Source: Micavibrio sp. UBA6139 (GTDB lineage Bacteria > Pseudomonadota > Alphaproteobacteria > Micavibrionales > Micavibrionaceae). From it: DNA of 63,584 nucleotides. The stretch covers positions 1 to 63,584 of the forward strand of contig DIVF01000001.1 of assembly GCA_002423285.1 (NCBI GenBank), read 5' to 3'. Of the stretch, positions 37,601 to 46,063 are shown in pieces. Made by a program: the position numbers and the translations under genes. Positions within the stretch are counted from its first letter, which is position 1. Each line of letters starts with the position of its first letter. The notes beneath the pieces are model-generated. The model was given only the letters and a program-made list of their open reading frames with translations. It had not been told where the DNA came from and made no database searches.

Positions 37601-38010
37601 TAAATGAAGACTCCTTTGCCGCCGCCCTCCTCCATGATGATGAAAAGCAAACGAATGCGCCCAGCAGCGTCACCGTCTTTGACCACACCATGCTGAACGG
37701 ATTAAAGGGCAGCATGAACCCGGTTGATTTAAAGGATATGGTCGATAGCCTGACGCAAAAGAACGATGAAATTCTGCTGGCCTTGCAGGACGCGGTGAAC
37801 ACAAACGACACTGTTGCCATCGCCGCCCGCGCCCATGAATTAAAGGGCATGTGTGGGAATTTCGGCTTGAAAGAACTCTCGGCCATGGCCGCGCAAATTG
37901 AACAGGCCGCCAAGGAAGACTCCCCTGACGGCCTGAACGAGATTCTTGATCTTCTACCGGAAGCCAATGAGCGCGCCAAAGAGGCTCTCGATCACTGGAT
38001 CACCAGCTAG
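34618..38010 (+). CDS. Hybrid sensor histidine kinase with 7TMR-DISM sensor, receiver and Hpt domains
   Basis: 1130 residues. A signal/anchor segment precedes a periplasmic beta-rich DISM-like domain (about 40-215), seven membrane helices (about 220-430), a charged coiled coil (430-500), HisKA with the phospho-accepting His in AVISHEIRTPM (near 509), an ATPase domain (NLTGNAIKFTGEG, DTGIGISKEA, GGSGLGLVI), a receiver with Asp in VLMDIELPG (near 805), an acidic linker of about 170 residues, and a C-terminal Hpt domain (ARAHELKGMCGNFG, His near 1073). This is a complete phosphorelay in one polypeptide. No output regulator lies beside it. Ligands of DISM sensors are often carbohydrates, but nothing here fixes the signal. 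The gene is monocistronic and convergent with ndk. Confidence 0.93.
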   Translation: MPLFLRLIPRPPFTRAAILSGLVTLLLLMGGSAGHAQTAATATQDIPTTIPGQLNLNDKQDSYLLGPRTYITKEDKIRTSYARVIEGHLGMRRGAGTDNAIIPLGSQGVPHWIVFALKNDSTTTARWVLSMGSHSEGRYGTASRMFIYDHISKRYLIYAMPDKTGALPAAKSLPLTGSGIPFTLGPGAQALLAMYIIPEPGAPVTIAPQIMTEQAFWRAHNTLPGGLPLIAVAILGAIGFYAGLLMFRQDLLAIPFILYLSAQLAVFSVQDSTLLSDFPLSSEATPLLMLGATILGMFMSKIFLRIHRHVSLEGLVIYSLMLGAIVVAGIAVIVIPQTNILRPIILMGLPLLGFLILFLLSIAQTLTRKPAAGILGLSWAILLTGGTISTLAQVGILPSTMMMVNAYWIGVLFQIPTLMASTFLRSWVMERNEQRDEESAEEEAESLTRVRQVKDSSENARLLKVIEHERLMLQELRDRELQQNQEMRKAKDDADDANRAKSAFLAVISHEIRTPMSGIMGMVRLLLDTTLTRDQRDYARTIQDSGDAMLALLNDILDFEKIESGKMDLEIVDFDLPRLVNDIMTLMSGHASHKGVTLKTEINADIPRFVRGDPVRLRQVLLNLTGNAIKFTGEGSVTLTLRQTTSDGAQRQGWNRLYFGIRDTGIGISKEAQANLFNPFSQADTSISRKYGGSGLGLVICQRLIEAMGGKIAIDSTEGEGSTFYFNISMEEGSADKVEDVSSGGSSRSHQQKPERVMKILCVDDNDVNQKLLKEFVGRLGHIPTLAGSGEQAIQLMKVEKFDMVLMDIELPGISGMGATRAIRSMPDRTKAATPIVALTGNVRDEDIRQCYAANMNGHLAKPLEPEKLKIQIEKAMHNNLDNPVQLEEETSEAPFIQETKIIDNPAPVQGQAAPDLRLDDGFTLPAERELKDLEGDIEIDLDEKEEGGGGISSLRAYAMQDNAHDDVMAEDMIPGDMTLDIEALENMDFSDDDLNEDSFAAALLHDDEKQTNAPSSVTVFDHTMLNGLKGSMNPVDLKDMVDSLTQKNDEILLALQDAVNTNDTVAIAARAHELKGMCGNFGLKELSAMAAQIEQAAKEDSPDGLNEILDLLPEANERAKEALDHWITS

Positions 38011-38022
38011 ACTCGGTTAAAC

Positions 38023-38445
38023 TTAGCCAACCAGTTCACAACCGCTGAAGAAATACGCGATTTCGATCGCAGCGTTTTCCAGTGAGTCAGAACCATGGAC
38101 AGAGTTCGCTTCGATGCTTTCAGCGAAATCCTTACGGATGGTGCCTGCATCGGCGTTTGCCGGGTTGGTTGCGCCCATGATTTCACGGTTTTTCGCAACG
38201 GCATTTTCGCCTTCGAACACTTGAACAACAACAGGGCCCGATGTCATGAATTTCACGAGGTCACCATAGAATGGGCGCTCTTTGTGAACTTCATAGAATT
38301 TGCCAGCTTGAGCGTCGCTCATCTGAATGCGTTTTTGAGCGATGATCCGCAGACCAGCCTTTTCAAAACGCTCATTGATAGCGCCCGTCAGGTTACGGCG
38401 TGTGGCATCCGGCTTGATAATGGAGAAAGTGCGTTCTAGGGCCAT
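38023..38445 (-). CDS. ndk: Nucleoside diphosphate kinase
   Basis: 140 residues. Balances NTP pools by phosphotransfer through His117 in SVHGSDS. The N-terminal RTFSIIKPDATRRN and the GP(V)VVQVFEGENAV region are canonical. Full length. The stop is 12 bases from the convergent histidine kinase stop. Confidence 0.98.
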   Translation of the reverse strand: MALERTFSIIKPDATRRNLTGAINERFEKAGLRIIAQKRIQMSDAQAGKFYEVHKERPFYGDLVKFMTSGPVVVQVFEGENAVAKNREIMGATNPANADAGTIRKDFAESIEANSVHGSDSLENAAIEIAYFFSGCELVG

Positions 38446-38670
38446 TTCGGCTATCCTCTTCTAAACTCTGATAAATTTCTGGATTTTTCCAAAAGTTGCC
38501 GTGGTTATAGCGGGTGTTTGGCGCAATTGCAATCTGGGCCTGAATGGCAAGGGGTCCAAAAGTCAGAAAAATCACCATTTTCCGAATAAATTTGAAGAAA
38601 TTTAAAACACTTGCTGCTAATATATCTCCAACAATAAGTTTCGAAATAAGAAACCGGGGAATTGAGGGAT

Positions 38671-39537
38671 ATGACAACAGGCTTGCAACTTGCTTATTCA
38701 CAGGACGAGGCCGGGAAACCGGCTGCACCGTCCCGTCGCTCGTTGAGCGAGGCTTTTGCTGCCGCTGCCGCAGGCGCACCCCCGCGCCAACCCCATAATG
38801 ATGGTGATTTACTGATTGCTGAGGCGTTTATCGCCCAGGAAACCTTGAAAAAGATTGGCCGGCTGGTCAACTCAGACCTGCATGGCATTTTTGAAATTGG
38901 CCCGGAAAAAGACCTGGCCCGCGCCAAGGCGAAAACCAAGGAACGCGGCGATCTGGCCCTGAACTGCGATTTCAGCCGTGCCCGCGTTCTGCTGCGCGAT
39001 GTCGAACAAATTAAGAAAGCCATTGATCTGTTTGGTCAGACAGGCCTGACCCGCTTGGGTAAAGGCGACAAGGCGATTGAAGTTAACATCGTTGATGTCG
39101 ATAACACCTTCAGCCGCCCCAGCCCAAAAAAGCCGGGTTTGTGTAATCTTGACGTTAAAATCGCCCTGCCGATCACCTTGGACACGGGTGAAGAATCCTA
39201 CCATATCTGCGAAGTCCAGTTCCTGCACAAGGGGACCAAGGCCACCTACAAAAAATCGCACGAGATTTACGAAGAAGCCCGCAGCGAACTGATCCGCCGC
39301 CAATTCATCGAAAACGCCATGGATATGGCCGGTTGCCCGGAAACAGCCAAGAATTTGGAAAAACGCTGGCACAAGGCCGACAAGCTGTATAATGAGCTGA
39401 TGCAGAAACGCGAAGACCTGAACACCGGAATCGCGGAGAAGCTGGGCCTCAATGCATTGCGCGGATACCAGCCATGCAATACCAACACGGCCAAATCCTT
39501 GCAGTGCAGCACTGAAAGGGTATATGAAGTGCGGTAA
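38671..39537 (+). CDS. Unknown protein, possible divergent RelA/SpoT-fold nucleotidyltransferase
   Basis: 288 residues starting at ATG 38671, with GAGGG seven bases upstream. The first 50 residues are low complexity. The middle (about 95-215) has the layout of RelA/SpoT synthetase-like domains: an alpha/beta stretch with VNIVDVDNTFSRP, then GLCNLDVKIALPI, then YHICEVQFLHKGTKATYKKSHEIYEEAR, recalling the G-Y-R-x-(I/L)-N ... E-(V/L)-Q ... K...H.LYEE.R arrangement. The aromatic of GYR is missing, so ppGpp synthesis cannot be assumed. A helical C-terminus follows. It could be a toxic small alarmone synthetase relative, a non-catalytic regulator, or unrelated. No antitoxin partner is obvious; a short unknown gene follows 23 bases downstream. 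Confidence 0.6.
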   Translation: MTTGLQLAYSQDEAGKPAAPSRRSLSEAFAAAAAGAPPRQPHNDGDLLIAEAFIAQETLKKIGRLVNSDLHGIFEIGPEKDLARAKAKTKERGDLALNCDFSRARVLLRDVEQIKKAIDLFGQTGLTRLGKGDKAIEVNIVDVDNTFSRPSPKKPGLCNLDVKIALPITLDTGEESYHICEVQFLHKGTKATYKKSHEIYEEARSELIRRQFIENAMDMAGCPETAKNLEKRWHKADKLYNELMQKREDLNTGIAEKLGLNALRGYQPCNTNTAKSLQCSTERVYEVR

Positions 39538-39560
39538 TTAACAACCACCGCAGACTTTAT

Positions 39561-39911
39561 ATGGCCATGACACCACATTTCATTAAAGAATTTTATCAGA
39601 CCAGCCAGCACACCATCGCCCTGATCATGACCCCTGAACGCCGCGCGCTACAAGCATGGTGCGCCGATCAGGAAACAGGCCGCATGCAACGCATGGACAC
39701 CCTGATCATGGACATCATGCATAGCGATATCCCACCGATCAACGAAGCATCCTTTATTCAATTCTGTGAAGACAACACCGTAAACCCAGCCATCCCAGAA
39801 CGCAGCATTCTCCTCTCCTTTAAACTCGCTGCGCATACCCTGGCCCAGAAATCAAACATCGTTCCTGCCCCAGGCTTTATCCAACAAGCCAGAATGCAAC
39901 CCTCCTTCTAG
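39561..39911 (+). CDS. Small unknown protein following the RelA/SpoT-like gene
   Basis: 116 residues, no signal or membrane segment, helical throughout (HFIKEFYQTSQHTIALIMTPERRALQAW). It contains RMQRMDTLIMDIMHSDIPPI. No family recognised. Spacing of 23 bases to the upstream gene and a shared downstream terminator indicate a two-gene unit, so an accessory or neutralising partner role is conceivable but unsupported by motif. Confidence 0.55.
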   Translation: MAMTPHFIKEFYQTSQHTIALIMTPERRALQAWCADQETGRMQRMDTLIMDIMHSDIPPINEASFIQFCEDNTVNPAIPERSILLSFKLAAHTLAQKSNIVPAPGFIQQARMQPSF

Positions 39912-39923
39912 AATAAAAAATAT

Positions 39924-39948
39924 GGGCGCTCGAAAGCGCCCTTTTTTA
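39924..39948 (+). terminator. Intrinsic terminator
   Basis: GGGCGCT pairs with AGCGCCC around CGAA, followed by TTTTTTATT. It ends the two-gene unit at 38671-39911. Confidence 0.88.
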
Positions 39949-39965
39949 TTATTTAGAAAAAGTAA

Positions 39966-40002
39966 GGGGGTAGTTTGAAGGGGATATTATCCCCTTCACC
40001 CC
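39966..40002. repeat. Palindromic intergenic repeat (copy C1) at the alaS 3' end
   Basis: GGGGG, then TAGTTT, then the perfect palindrome GAAGGGGATA-T-TATCCCCTTC (39977-39997), then ACCCC. It shares the order GGGG-TAGTTT-GAAGGGG-CCCCTTC-ACCCC with the copy at 42773-42808. It lies 11 bases after the alaS stop and may terminate it. Confidence 0.7.
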
Positions 40003-40012
40003 TATTCTTTTT

Positions 40013-42679
40013 TTATGCCAATAGTTTTTCGATGGCGATGACGGCATCATTTGCGGATGCCCCGTTAGGGCCGCCGGCTTGCGCCATGTCGGGACGTCCA
40101 CCGCCGCCTTTGCCGCCCATCGCCTCTGCACCGGCCTTGACCAGATCAACAGCACTGTAACGCGCGGTCAGATCATCAGTAACACCGACAACGATGGAGG
40201 CTTTGCCGTCATCAGTTGCGATCAAGGTAACAACACCTGACCCGATGCTTTTCTTCAGATCATCAACCATTGGCTTTAAATCCTTGGCCGGGAACCCTTC
40301 CAAAACGCGGGAGGTGAATTTGACGCTGCCAATGGTTTTAACCTCTGGTGCCGTTGATCCAGCGCTGCCGCCGGATGCCATTTGACGGCGCAGGTTGGAC
40401 AGTTCATTTTCAAGGCGCTTGCGGTCTTCGACCAAAGCCTTCACGCGGTCGGCCACTTCAGCAGGGCCGGATTTCAACAGACCTGCTGTTTCCAGCAAAC
40501 GGTCTTCCTGTTGTTTAAAGTATGCCAGAGCACCCTGCCCCGTCATCGCCTCAACACGGCGTACACCGGAAGACACAGCACCTTCAGCAACGATTTTAAA
40601 CAGGCCAATATCGCCCGTGCGTTTTGCGTGGGTACCGCCGCAAAGTTCAACGGAGTATGGCTTGTTGGCTCCGGCTTCCGTTGTTCCCATGGAAACAACC
40701 CGGACCTCTTCATCATACTTCTCACCGAACAGCGCCATGGCACCCGACTCAACGGCATCATCCAGCGCCATCAGGCGTGTATTGATTTCAGTGTTGGCGC
40801 GAATTTCCGCATTGACCAGATCTTCGATCTGTTTCAATTCATCCGCTGTAATTGATTTTGGATGATTGACATCAAAGCGTGTGCGATCCGCATCCTGACG
40901 CGAACCCTTCTGCGCGACATGAGTCCCCAATACACGACGCAAGGCTTCGTGCAGCAAGTGCGTGGAGGAGTGGTTGGCCTGAATGGCATCACGGCGGGCC
41001 GCATCCACAACCAGTTCAACCGCATCACCAGATTTCAGCGAACCTTTTTCGACCACACCAATATGGACAAAAACTTTGCCCAGCATTTTTTGCGTATCGG
41101 TCACGGCAATAACTGCGCCATCGGTGGAAATCATCATACCGGAATCACCGACCTGACCACCGGATTCGCCGTAGAACGGTGTCTGGTTGGTGACAACCAT
41201 CACCTTCTCACCCGCCTTGGCAGAATCAATGATCGCGCCATCGCGAACCAGCAGGGCAACAACACCTTCGGCACGGGTGACTTCGTAACCCAAAAACTCA
41301 CTTGGGCCCGCCTTGTCCAAAACATCGAACCAGACCTTATCCATTTTGGAATCACCTGAACCCGCCCATGATTTACGGGCCTGTTCGCGTTGTTTTTCCA
41401 TGGCGGCGTTGAATGCATCAACATCAACTTCAATCGCCTTGGCGCGCAGGGCATCCTGCGTCAGGTCCAAGGGGAAGCCGTAAGTGTCATAGAGTTTAAA
41501 GGCGGATTCACCGGGGAATTTTGCACCAGCGGCCAAACGCCCAGTTTCCTCATCCAAAAGCTTCAAGCCGTTATCCAGCGTCCGTTTGAACCGTGTTTCT
41601 TCGGTTTTCAGTGTTTCAGTGACCAATGGCTCGGCGCGTTTAATCTCAGGATAGGCTTCGCCCATCTTCGCGACCAGTGTTGGCACCAGTTTGTAGATGA
41701 CCGGGTCCTTGGCACCCAGCATGTTTGCGTAACGCATCGCACGGCGCATGATCCGGCGCAGAACGTAACCACGCCCTTCGTTTGACGGCATGACGCCATC
41801 AGCCATCAGGAAGGTTGAAGCACGCAAGTGATCGGCAATGACGCGGTGTGCGGCGGCCTGTGGGCCGTCCGGTGACACGCCCGTCAAATCGGCCACGTGT
41901 TCAATGATCGAGCGCAGCAGGTCAATGTCATAGTTGGTGAATTTACCCTGAACCAATGCGGTGGTGCGTTCCAGACCCATGCCCGTATCAATCGATGGTT
42001 TGGGCAAAGGTTTGCGGTTATAGCCGCCATTGCCGTCCGGTTCCTGTTCATACTGCATGAAAACAAGGTTCCAGAATTCAAGGAAGCGGTCCCCGTCCTG
42101 ATCCGGTGAACCCGGTGGGCCACCGGCCAGCGTATCGCCCTGATCAAAGAAGATTTCGGAACACGGACCACAAGGACCCGTATCACCCATCATCCAGAAA
42201 TTGTCGTTTGTATCAATGCGCAGGATTTTGGAATCGGGAATACCAGCAACTTTGCGCCAGATCGCCGCTGCTTCCTCATCCGAGGAATGCACCGTGACCA
42301 GCAGCTTATCCTTTGGCATCGCCAAATTCTTGGTGACCATTTCCCAAGCAAAGGCAATTGCATCTTCCTTGAAATAATCACCGAAGGAAAAATTCCCCAT
42401 CATTTCAAAGAATGTGTGGTGACGGGCCGTGTAACCAACATTGTCCAGATCGTTATGCTTGCCGCCCGCACGAACGCATTTTTGTGCGGTGGTGGCGCGG
42501 GTATAGGGACGCGCTTCGTTGCCTGTGAAGACGTTTTTGAATTGCACCATGCCGGAATTGGCAAACATCAGGGTCGGATCATTATCCGGCACCAGCGGCG
42601 AAGACCGCACGACTTCATGCCCCTTATCCTTGAAGAAGCCCAAAAATTCCGAACGAATGTCCTGAACGGTCATAGTCAT
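40013..42679 (-). CDS. alaS: Alanyl-tRNA synthetase
   Basis: 888 residues, full length. Class II catalytic core at the N-terminus (FVFTGNEARPYTRATTAQKCVR and WNLVFMQYEQ regions). The editing domain has the HxxxH zinc/editing motif (NHSSTHLLHEAL, near residue 573) and the distal CGGTHAKRTGDIG (near 680). The C-terminal glycine-rich C-Ala domain ends GKGGGGRPDMAQAGG. All motifs intact. Confidence 0.98.
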   Translation of the reverse strand: MTMTVQDIRSEFLGFFKDKGHEVVRSSPLVPDNDPTLMFANSGMVQFKNVFTGNEARPYTRATTAQKCVRAGGKHNDLDNVGYTARHHTFFEMMGNFSFGDYFKEDAIAFAWEMVTKNLAMPKDKLLVTVHSSDEEAAAIWRKVAGIPDSKILRIDTNDNFWMMGDTGPCGPCSEIFFDQGDTLAGGPPGSPDQDGDRFLEFWNLVFMQYEQEPDGNGGYNRKPLPKPSIDTGMGLERTTALVQGKFTNYDIDLLRSIIEHVADLTGVSPDGPQAAAHRVIADHLRASTFLMADGVMPSNEGRGYVLRRIMRRAMRYANMLGAKDPVIYKLVPTLVAKMGEAYPEIKRAEPLVTETLKTEETRFKRTLDNGLKLLDEETGRLAAGAKFPGESAFKLYDTYGFPLDLTQDALRAKAIEVDVDAFNAAMEKQREQARKSWAGSGDSKMDKVWFDVLDKAGPSEFLGYEVTRAEGVVALLVRDGAIIDSAKAGEKVMVVTNQTPFYGESGGQVGDSGMMISTDGAVIAVTDTQKMLGKVFVHIGVVEKGSLKSGDAVELVVDAARRDAIQANHSSTHLLHEALRRVLGTHVAQKGSRQDADRTRFDVNHPKSITADELKQIEDLVNAEIRANTEINTRLMALDDAVESGAMALFGEKYDEEVRVVSMGTTEAGANKPYSVELCGGTHAKRTGDIGLFKIVAEGAVSSGVRRVEAMTGQGALAYFKQQEDRLLETAGLLKSGPAEVADRVKALVEDRKRLENELSNLRRQMASGGSAGSTAPEVKTIGSVKFTSRVLEGFPAKDLKPMVDDLKKSIGSGVVTLIATDDGKASIVVGVTDDLTARYSAVDLVKAGAEAMGGKGGGGRPDMAQAGGPNGASANDAVIAIEKLLA

Positions 42680-42772
42680 GGCAAAATATCCCGGGCCTTG
42701 GCCCTTAAAAGCGTTGAAGGAAAGATATTAAGCGCATTGCAGCACGTTTTCCAAGGAGAAAAGCAAAGGAAC

Positions 42773-42808
42773 GGGGTAGTTTGAAGGGGGGATTCCCCCC
42801 TTCACCCC
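42773..42808. repeat. Palindromic intergenic repeat (copy C2) at the transglycosylase 3' end
   Basis: GGGG-TAGTTT-GAAGGGGGGA/TCCCCCCTTC-ACCCC, almost identical in layout to copy C1. It lies between the transglycosylase stop and the alaS start, both on the minus strand, 18 bases after the stop. Confidence 0.7.
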
Positions 42809-42826
42809 AGTCTTTTTCTATGCAGC

Positions 42827-45022
42827 TTAACGGGCGTCAGCGACGCGGAAGGATTTGAGGGTGGAGGCAAGGCGAACACCGGCCCCATTATCATCCATGG
42901 GGCTGTACGGGGCCCATTTGCCTTCGGCAATGGCATCCAGGGATGGCAAGGGCTGGTCCAGGCGCATGCGGTAGATCCAGTAATTGGCCAGAACCCGTTC
43001 AACGTAGTTGCGTGTTTCCGCCATCGGGATCATTTCGATGAACAGCAACGGGTCATCAATATGGGCCAGTTCTTTTTTCCATTTACGCAGATTGCCGGGT
43101 CCAGCGTTATAGGCGATGGCCAAGGACAAGAGTTCATTATCAATGTCCTTATAGCCCAAAAGCTCGTTAACGTATTTTTGGCCGATCCCCAGATTGGTTT
43201 GCGGATCTTTCAAGCGGGTTTTCCCGGCCCCATCCTTGAAGTGCAGATTGCCGACAACATGGCTGGCGGTGATGGGCATGATCTGCATCAAACCTGTCGC
43301 ACCACTGCCGCTTTCTGCGGCTGTATTGAATTTTGATTCCTGACGGATGATCGCGTGGATCAAAGCACGGTCGATGTTATAGCCACCTTCTGGCACCCAT
43401 GGCAGCAAAGGATAAAGTGCCGCATCATAGAGACCGCCCCCCGGCTTCGCTGTGGCACTGGCAATGCGCATCGCCAATGATGGCAAATTCGCCTGTTGCG
43501 TATAGGCCAGAATGGCATCACGCAGTTCAGGGTTTTGTTTGGTGTTGATTTGCAGCAGTTCCGCTTCAGCCAGGTGGTTCTGACCTGCCTGTACCAAGGC
43601 CATCGCGCGGGACGCAGCCGGAATAGAAACAAGGCGATTGAAATCACTCTTGGAAAAATCTGGCGTCGAAAAGTCGAAATCAAAATCCCAACCCAATGCG
43701 CGTGTCGCAATCATGCCGTAGAAGGTGCGCGGATGTGTTGCTGCTTCCTTCAACCAGACAGACACTTGCTTCATATCACCAGAGCGCATATGCGCACGCG
43801 ATGCCCAATACGCACCCGCTGATTGCAACCAGCTGGAGCTGTAAGGGGAGCGGCCTGTCTGTTCAAAGAAAATGGCGGCTTGTTTGTAATCCTTCTGTTG
43901 CCACGCGGCCAGACCAGCGGCCCAGCCGGCCATTGGTGCTTTTTCACCGGAACGGCGTGCGCTGGCGGTGGCCAGTGTTTGCGCATCCTTTGGCTTGCCC
44001 AGTAACAGGTAAGCATGGGCGATCTGGGCGCGTAATTGATCATATTCGACGTTATCCATCGCCTTGGCGGCTGGATCGCTGGTCATCCGGCGCAGCGCCT
44101 TGGTCGGTGCGCCCCGGCTGATATCGGCGCGAACCAGTTTCACCAGATTGGCAATCTGGCGGTCCTGACCCTTGTTACGGGATTTCGTCGGAGAATAGGA
44201 ATCACCGGCACTGGAAAGAACAGTCAAAACCCCAGCGCCGACGCCGATCTGGTTCCGGGCGGATTTCAATTTGCCATCGAAGGATGTCGGTTTGCGCAGC
44301 GCAGCCAGTTTATAAACCCGGTCGGCGTTCGGCAGGTCGCTATACATATCCATCCACGCATGCAGCTCGGCAAAGCTGGCTTTATAGGATGGGTGCATGA
44401 AGCGTTGATAAAGAACATGCCCGCGCAGGCGCAGATCGGACAGTTTGCGCAAATTCTCATCGGCCTTGTCCCAGTCGCCTTGCGTCTGGGCCGCGAAGAT
44501 ACGGCGGTAAAGCTCGGAATCCCGGTCGGACAGCGCATTGGCCTTGGCCAGTGGCTTGGCCTTTGGCTTTGGCGTTTCGTCATAGTTCAGCAGCATCGCC
44601 ACATCGGGTTCACTGAAATTGGGTTTACGCACCGGCACGGGGGCCAGATCCTTTTGGACCGCATCCGGGGCATAGCCCGCCGGTTCGATCAGGCCAAGGG
44701 TGGCCGCCATGGAGGTCATATCCTCAACATCTGTGGCCGATAAGGACTCAGTCCCGCGCGATGGCTTGACCGGTGGCACCGGGATAGATGCAGAGTTTGA
44801 GGATGAGGAATCATTGCGCGCAGGCAGCGCCACATCAATCATGGCAGGCGACTGGATGGAGTCAGGCTTACGGGCCGGCACTGGGACTAAAGCTCCCGCC
44901 AATCCGCTTCCCGCACAGGCGAGGGTTACTGTTGCCAGAACCGCTATGCCCGCTACAGCCAAGACCACCGGTCGGGGGCTGTATTGTTGTGCTTTCATAA
45001 TACGCATGATGGGCGGAGTCAT
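42827..45022 (-). CDS. Soluble-type lytic murein transglycosylase
   Basis: 731 residues. N-terminal signal or anchor (VVLAVAGIAVLATVTLACAGSG), a proline-rich linker of about 150 residues, a long helical superhelix domain as in Slt70, then the catalytic SLT domain with ALIHAIIRQESKF (catalytic Glu near residue 560), GATGLMQIMP and SLAIAYNAGPGNL. It cleaves peptidoglycan glycan strands to give anhydro-muropeptides. The cysteine in TLACAGSG is not in a good lipobox context, so it is more likely a periplasmic or membrane-tethered protein. The first possible ATG is used; starts at 45007 and 44998 cannot be excluded. Confidence 0.92.
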   Translation of the reverse strand: MTPPIMRIMKAQQYSPRPVVLAVAGIAVLATVTLACAGSGLAGALVPVPARKPDSIQSPAMIDVALPARNDSSSSNSASIPVPPVKPSRGTESLSATDVEDMTSMAATLGLIEPAGYAPDAVQKDLAPVPVRKPNFSEPDVAMLLNYDETPKPKAKPLAKANALSDRDSELYRRIFAAQTQGDWDKADENLRKLSDLRLRGHVLYQRFMHPSYKASFAELHAWMDMYSDLPNADRVYKLAALRKPTSFDGKLKSARNQIGVGAGVLTVLSSAGDSYSPTKSRNKGQDRQIANLVKLVRADISRGAPTKALRRMTSDPAAKAMDNVEYDQLRAQIAHAYLLLGKPKDAQTLATASARRSGEKAPMAGWAAGLAAWQQKDYKQAAIFFEQTGRSPYSSSWLQSAGAYWASRAHMRSGDMKQVSVWLKEAATHPRTFYGMIATRALGWDFDFDFSTPDFSKSDFNRLVSIPAASRAMALVQAGQNHLAEAELLQINTKQNPELRDAILAYTQQANLPSLAMRIASATAKPGGGLYDAALYPLLPWVPEGGYNIDRALIHAIIRQESKFNTAAESGSGATGLMQIMPITASHVVGNLHFKDGAGKTRLKDPQTNLGIGQKYVNELLGYKDIDNELLSLAIAYNAGPGNLRKWKKELAHIDDPLLFIEMIPMAETRNYVERVLANYWIYRMRLDQPLPSLDAIAEGKWAPYSPMDDNGAGVRLASTLKSFRVADAR

Positions 45023-45120
45023 AACCCGGTTTGGGGGGATTTGTCCAGAAAACCAGACACCCCCTATCCCTGAAAAGGGGGTATAAGAGTCTTAAAATGG
45101 GGTTAAGCCTTTGATTTAAA

Positions 45121-45990
45121 TCACAAACCCAATTGAGATTTTTTTTCCAGAATCATGAGCATATCGGCCCAAATCTGGCGTTTTTGGACCGGATTTTGGA
45201 CCAGAGTCGCCGGGTCAAGGACCGCCAAAGCCGGGATCGGGGTGGCTCCCGCTTGCCATTCCGGCGTCTGCGGAATGTAGTCATGAAGACGGCCGCGCAG
45301 TTTTGAAATGCTCTCGGCTCGCCCGAGCAGAGTCTTCGCCGCGACACCACCGCACAGAATAAGCAAGCGTGGCCGCACCAATTGGATGTGCCGCTCAATA
45401 AAGGGCAGGCTGATTTCCAGCTCGGCTGGCAACGGGCTGCGCCCACCCGGTGGCCGCCAGTTCAAAATGTTACTCATATATATATGTGTCGCCGCATCAT
45501 CCCCGCGCCCGATTCCGGCGGTCTTGAGAATCTGGTCGAGGAGGAGTCCGTGGGGGCCCGCAAAGGCACGGCCTGACCGGTCATCCTCCGCCCCCGGCGC
45601 ATCGCCGATCAACATGACAGGCGCAGTGGACGGACCATCAGCAAAAACCAGATTGGTGGCAGTGCCCTTCAGACTGATCCCGTCAAAGGCGGCAATGGCG
45701 GCGCGTAATTCTTCGGCATTATTGGCAGATGTCGCCAGAGCCAAGGCCTCAGCCCGTGCCTCAGCCGTTCCCAGTGGCGGGTGTTCAACGGGGGGCGGCA
45801 TATGCGCCATTGCCGGGGATGATTTTACAGATTCTGGCGATAGCGCCGCCAGATCCGCCATCATGGCTTCAACGCTGCGGATCAACCCGACCGCTTCTGT
45901 GCCCAGAGCAGCATCGGCCCCGGCATCCAGATGCCATTCCAGGGCAGACTTCAGCGCCAAATATTCGCCATTCACCATCGGGGTCAACAA
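45121..45990 (-). CDS. Family 4-like uracil-DNA glycosylase with altered key residues
   Basis: 289 residues. The core matches alphaproteobacterial family 4 uracil-DNA glycosylases: TATNLVFADG, motif 1 LIGDAPGAEDDRSGRAFAG, NILNWRPPGGR, LPFIERHIQLVRPRLL, and ALAVLDPATLVQNPVQK. Oddities: family members carry cysteines for an Fe-S cluster around these motifs, and here all are replaced, leaving a single Cys in LILCGG. The motif 2 histidine of HPAYLL is Asp in LDPATLV. Uracil removal may therefore be reduced or the substrate changed. An Ala/Pro-rich N-terminal 85 residues precede the domain, as in relatives. It is divergent from the ETF-QO gene. Confidence 0.85.
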   Translation of the reverse strand: MLTPMVNGEYLALKSALEWHLDAGADAALGTEAVGLIRSVEAMMADLAALSPESVKSSPAMAHMPPPVEHPPLGTAEARAEALALATSANNAEELRAAIAAFDGISLKGTATNLVFADGPSTAPVMLIGDAPGAEDDRSGRAFAGPHGLLLDQILKTAGIGRGDDAATHIYMSNILNWRPPGGRSPLPAELEISLPFIERHIQLVRPRLLILCGGVAAKTLLGRAESISKLRGRLHDYIPQTPEWQAGATPIPALAVLDPATLVQNPVQKRQIWADMLMILEKKSQLGL

Positions 45991-46063
45991 CCTGTTAAAA
46001 TGTGATAGATTGTTTCTATCGGAACTGCCCCCCTAATACAATCATCAGGAGCCTGCCCCGCCC

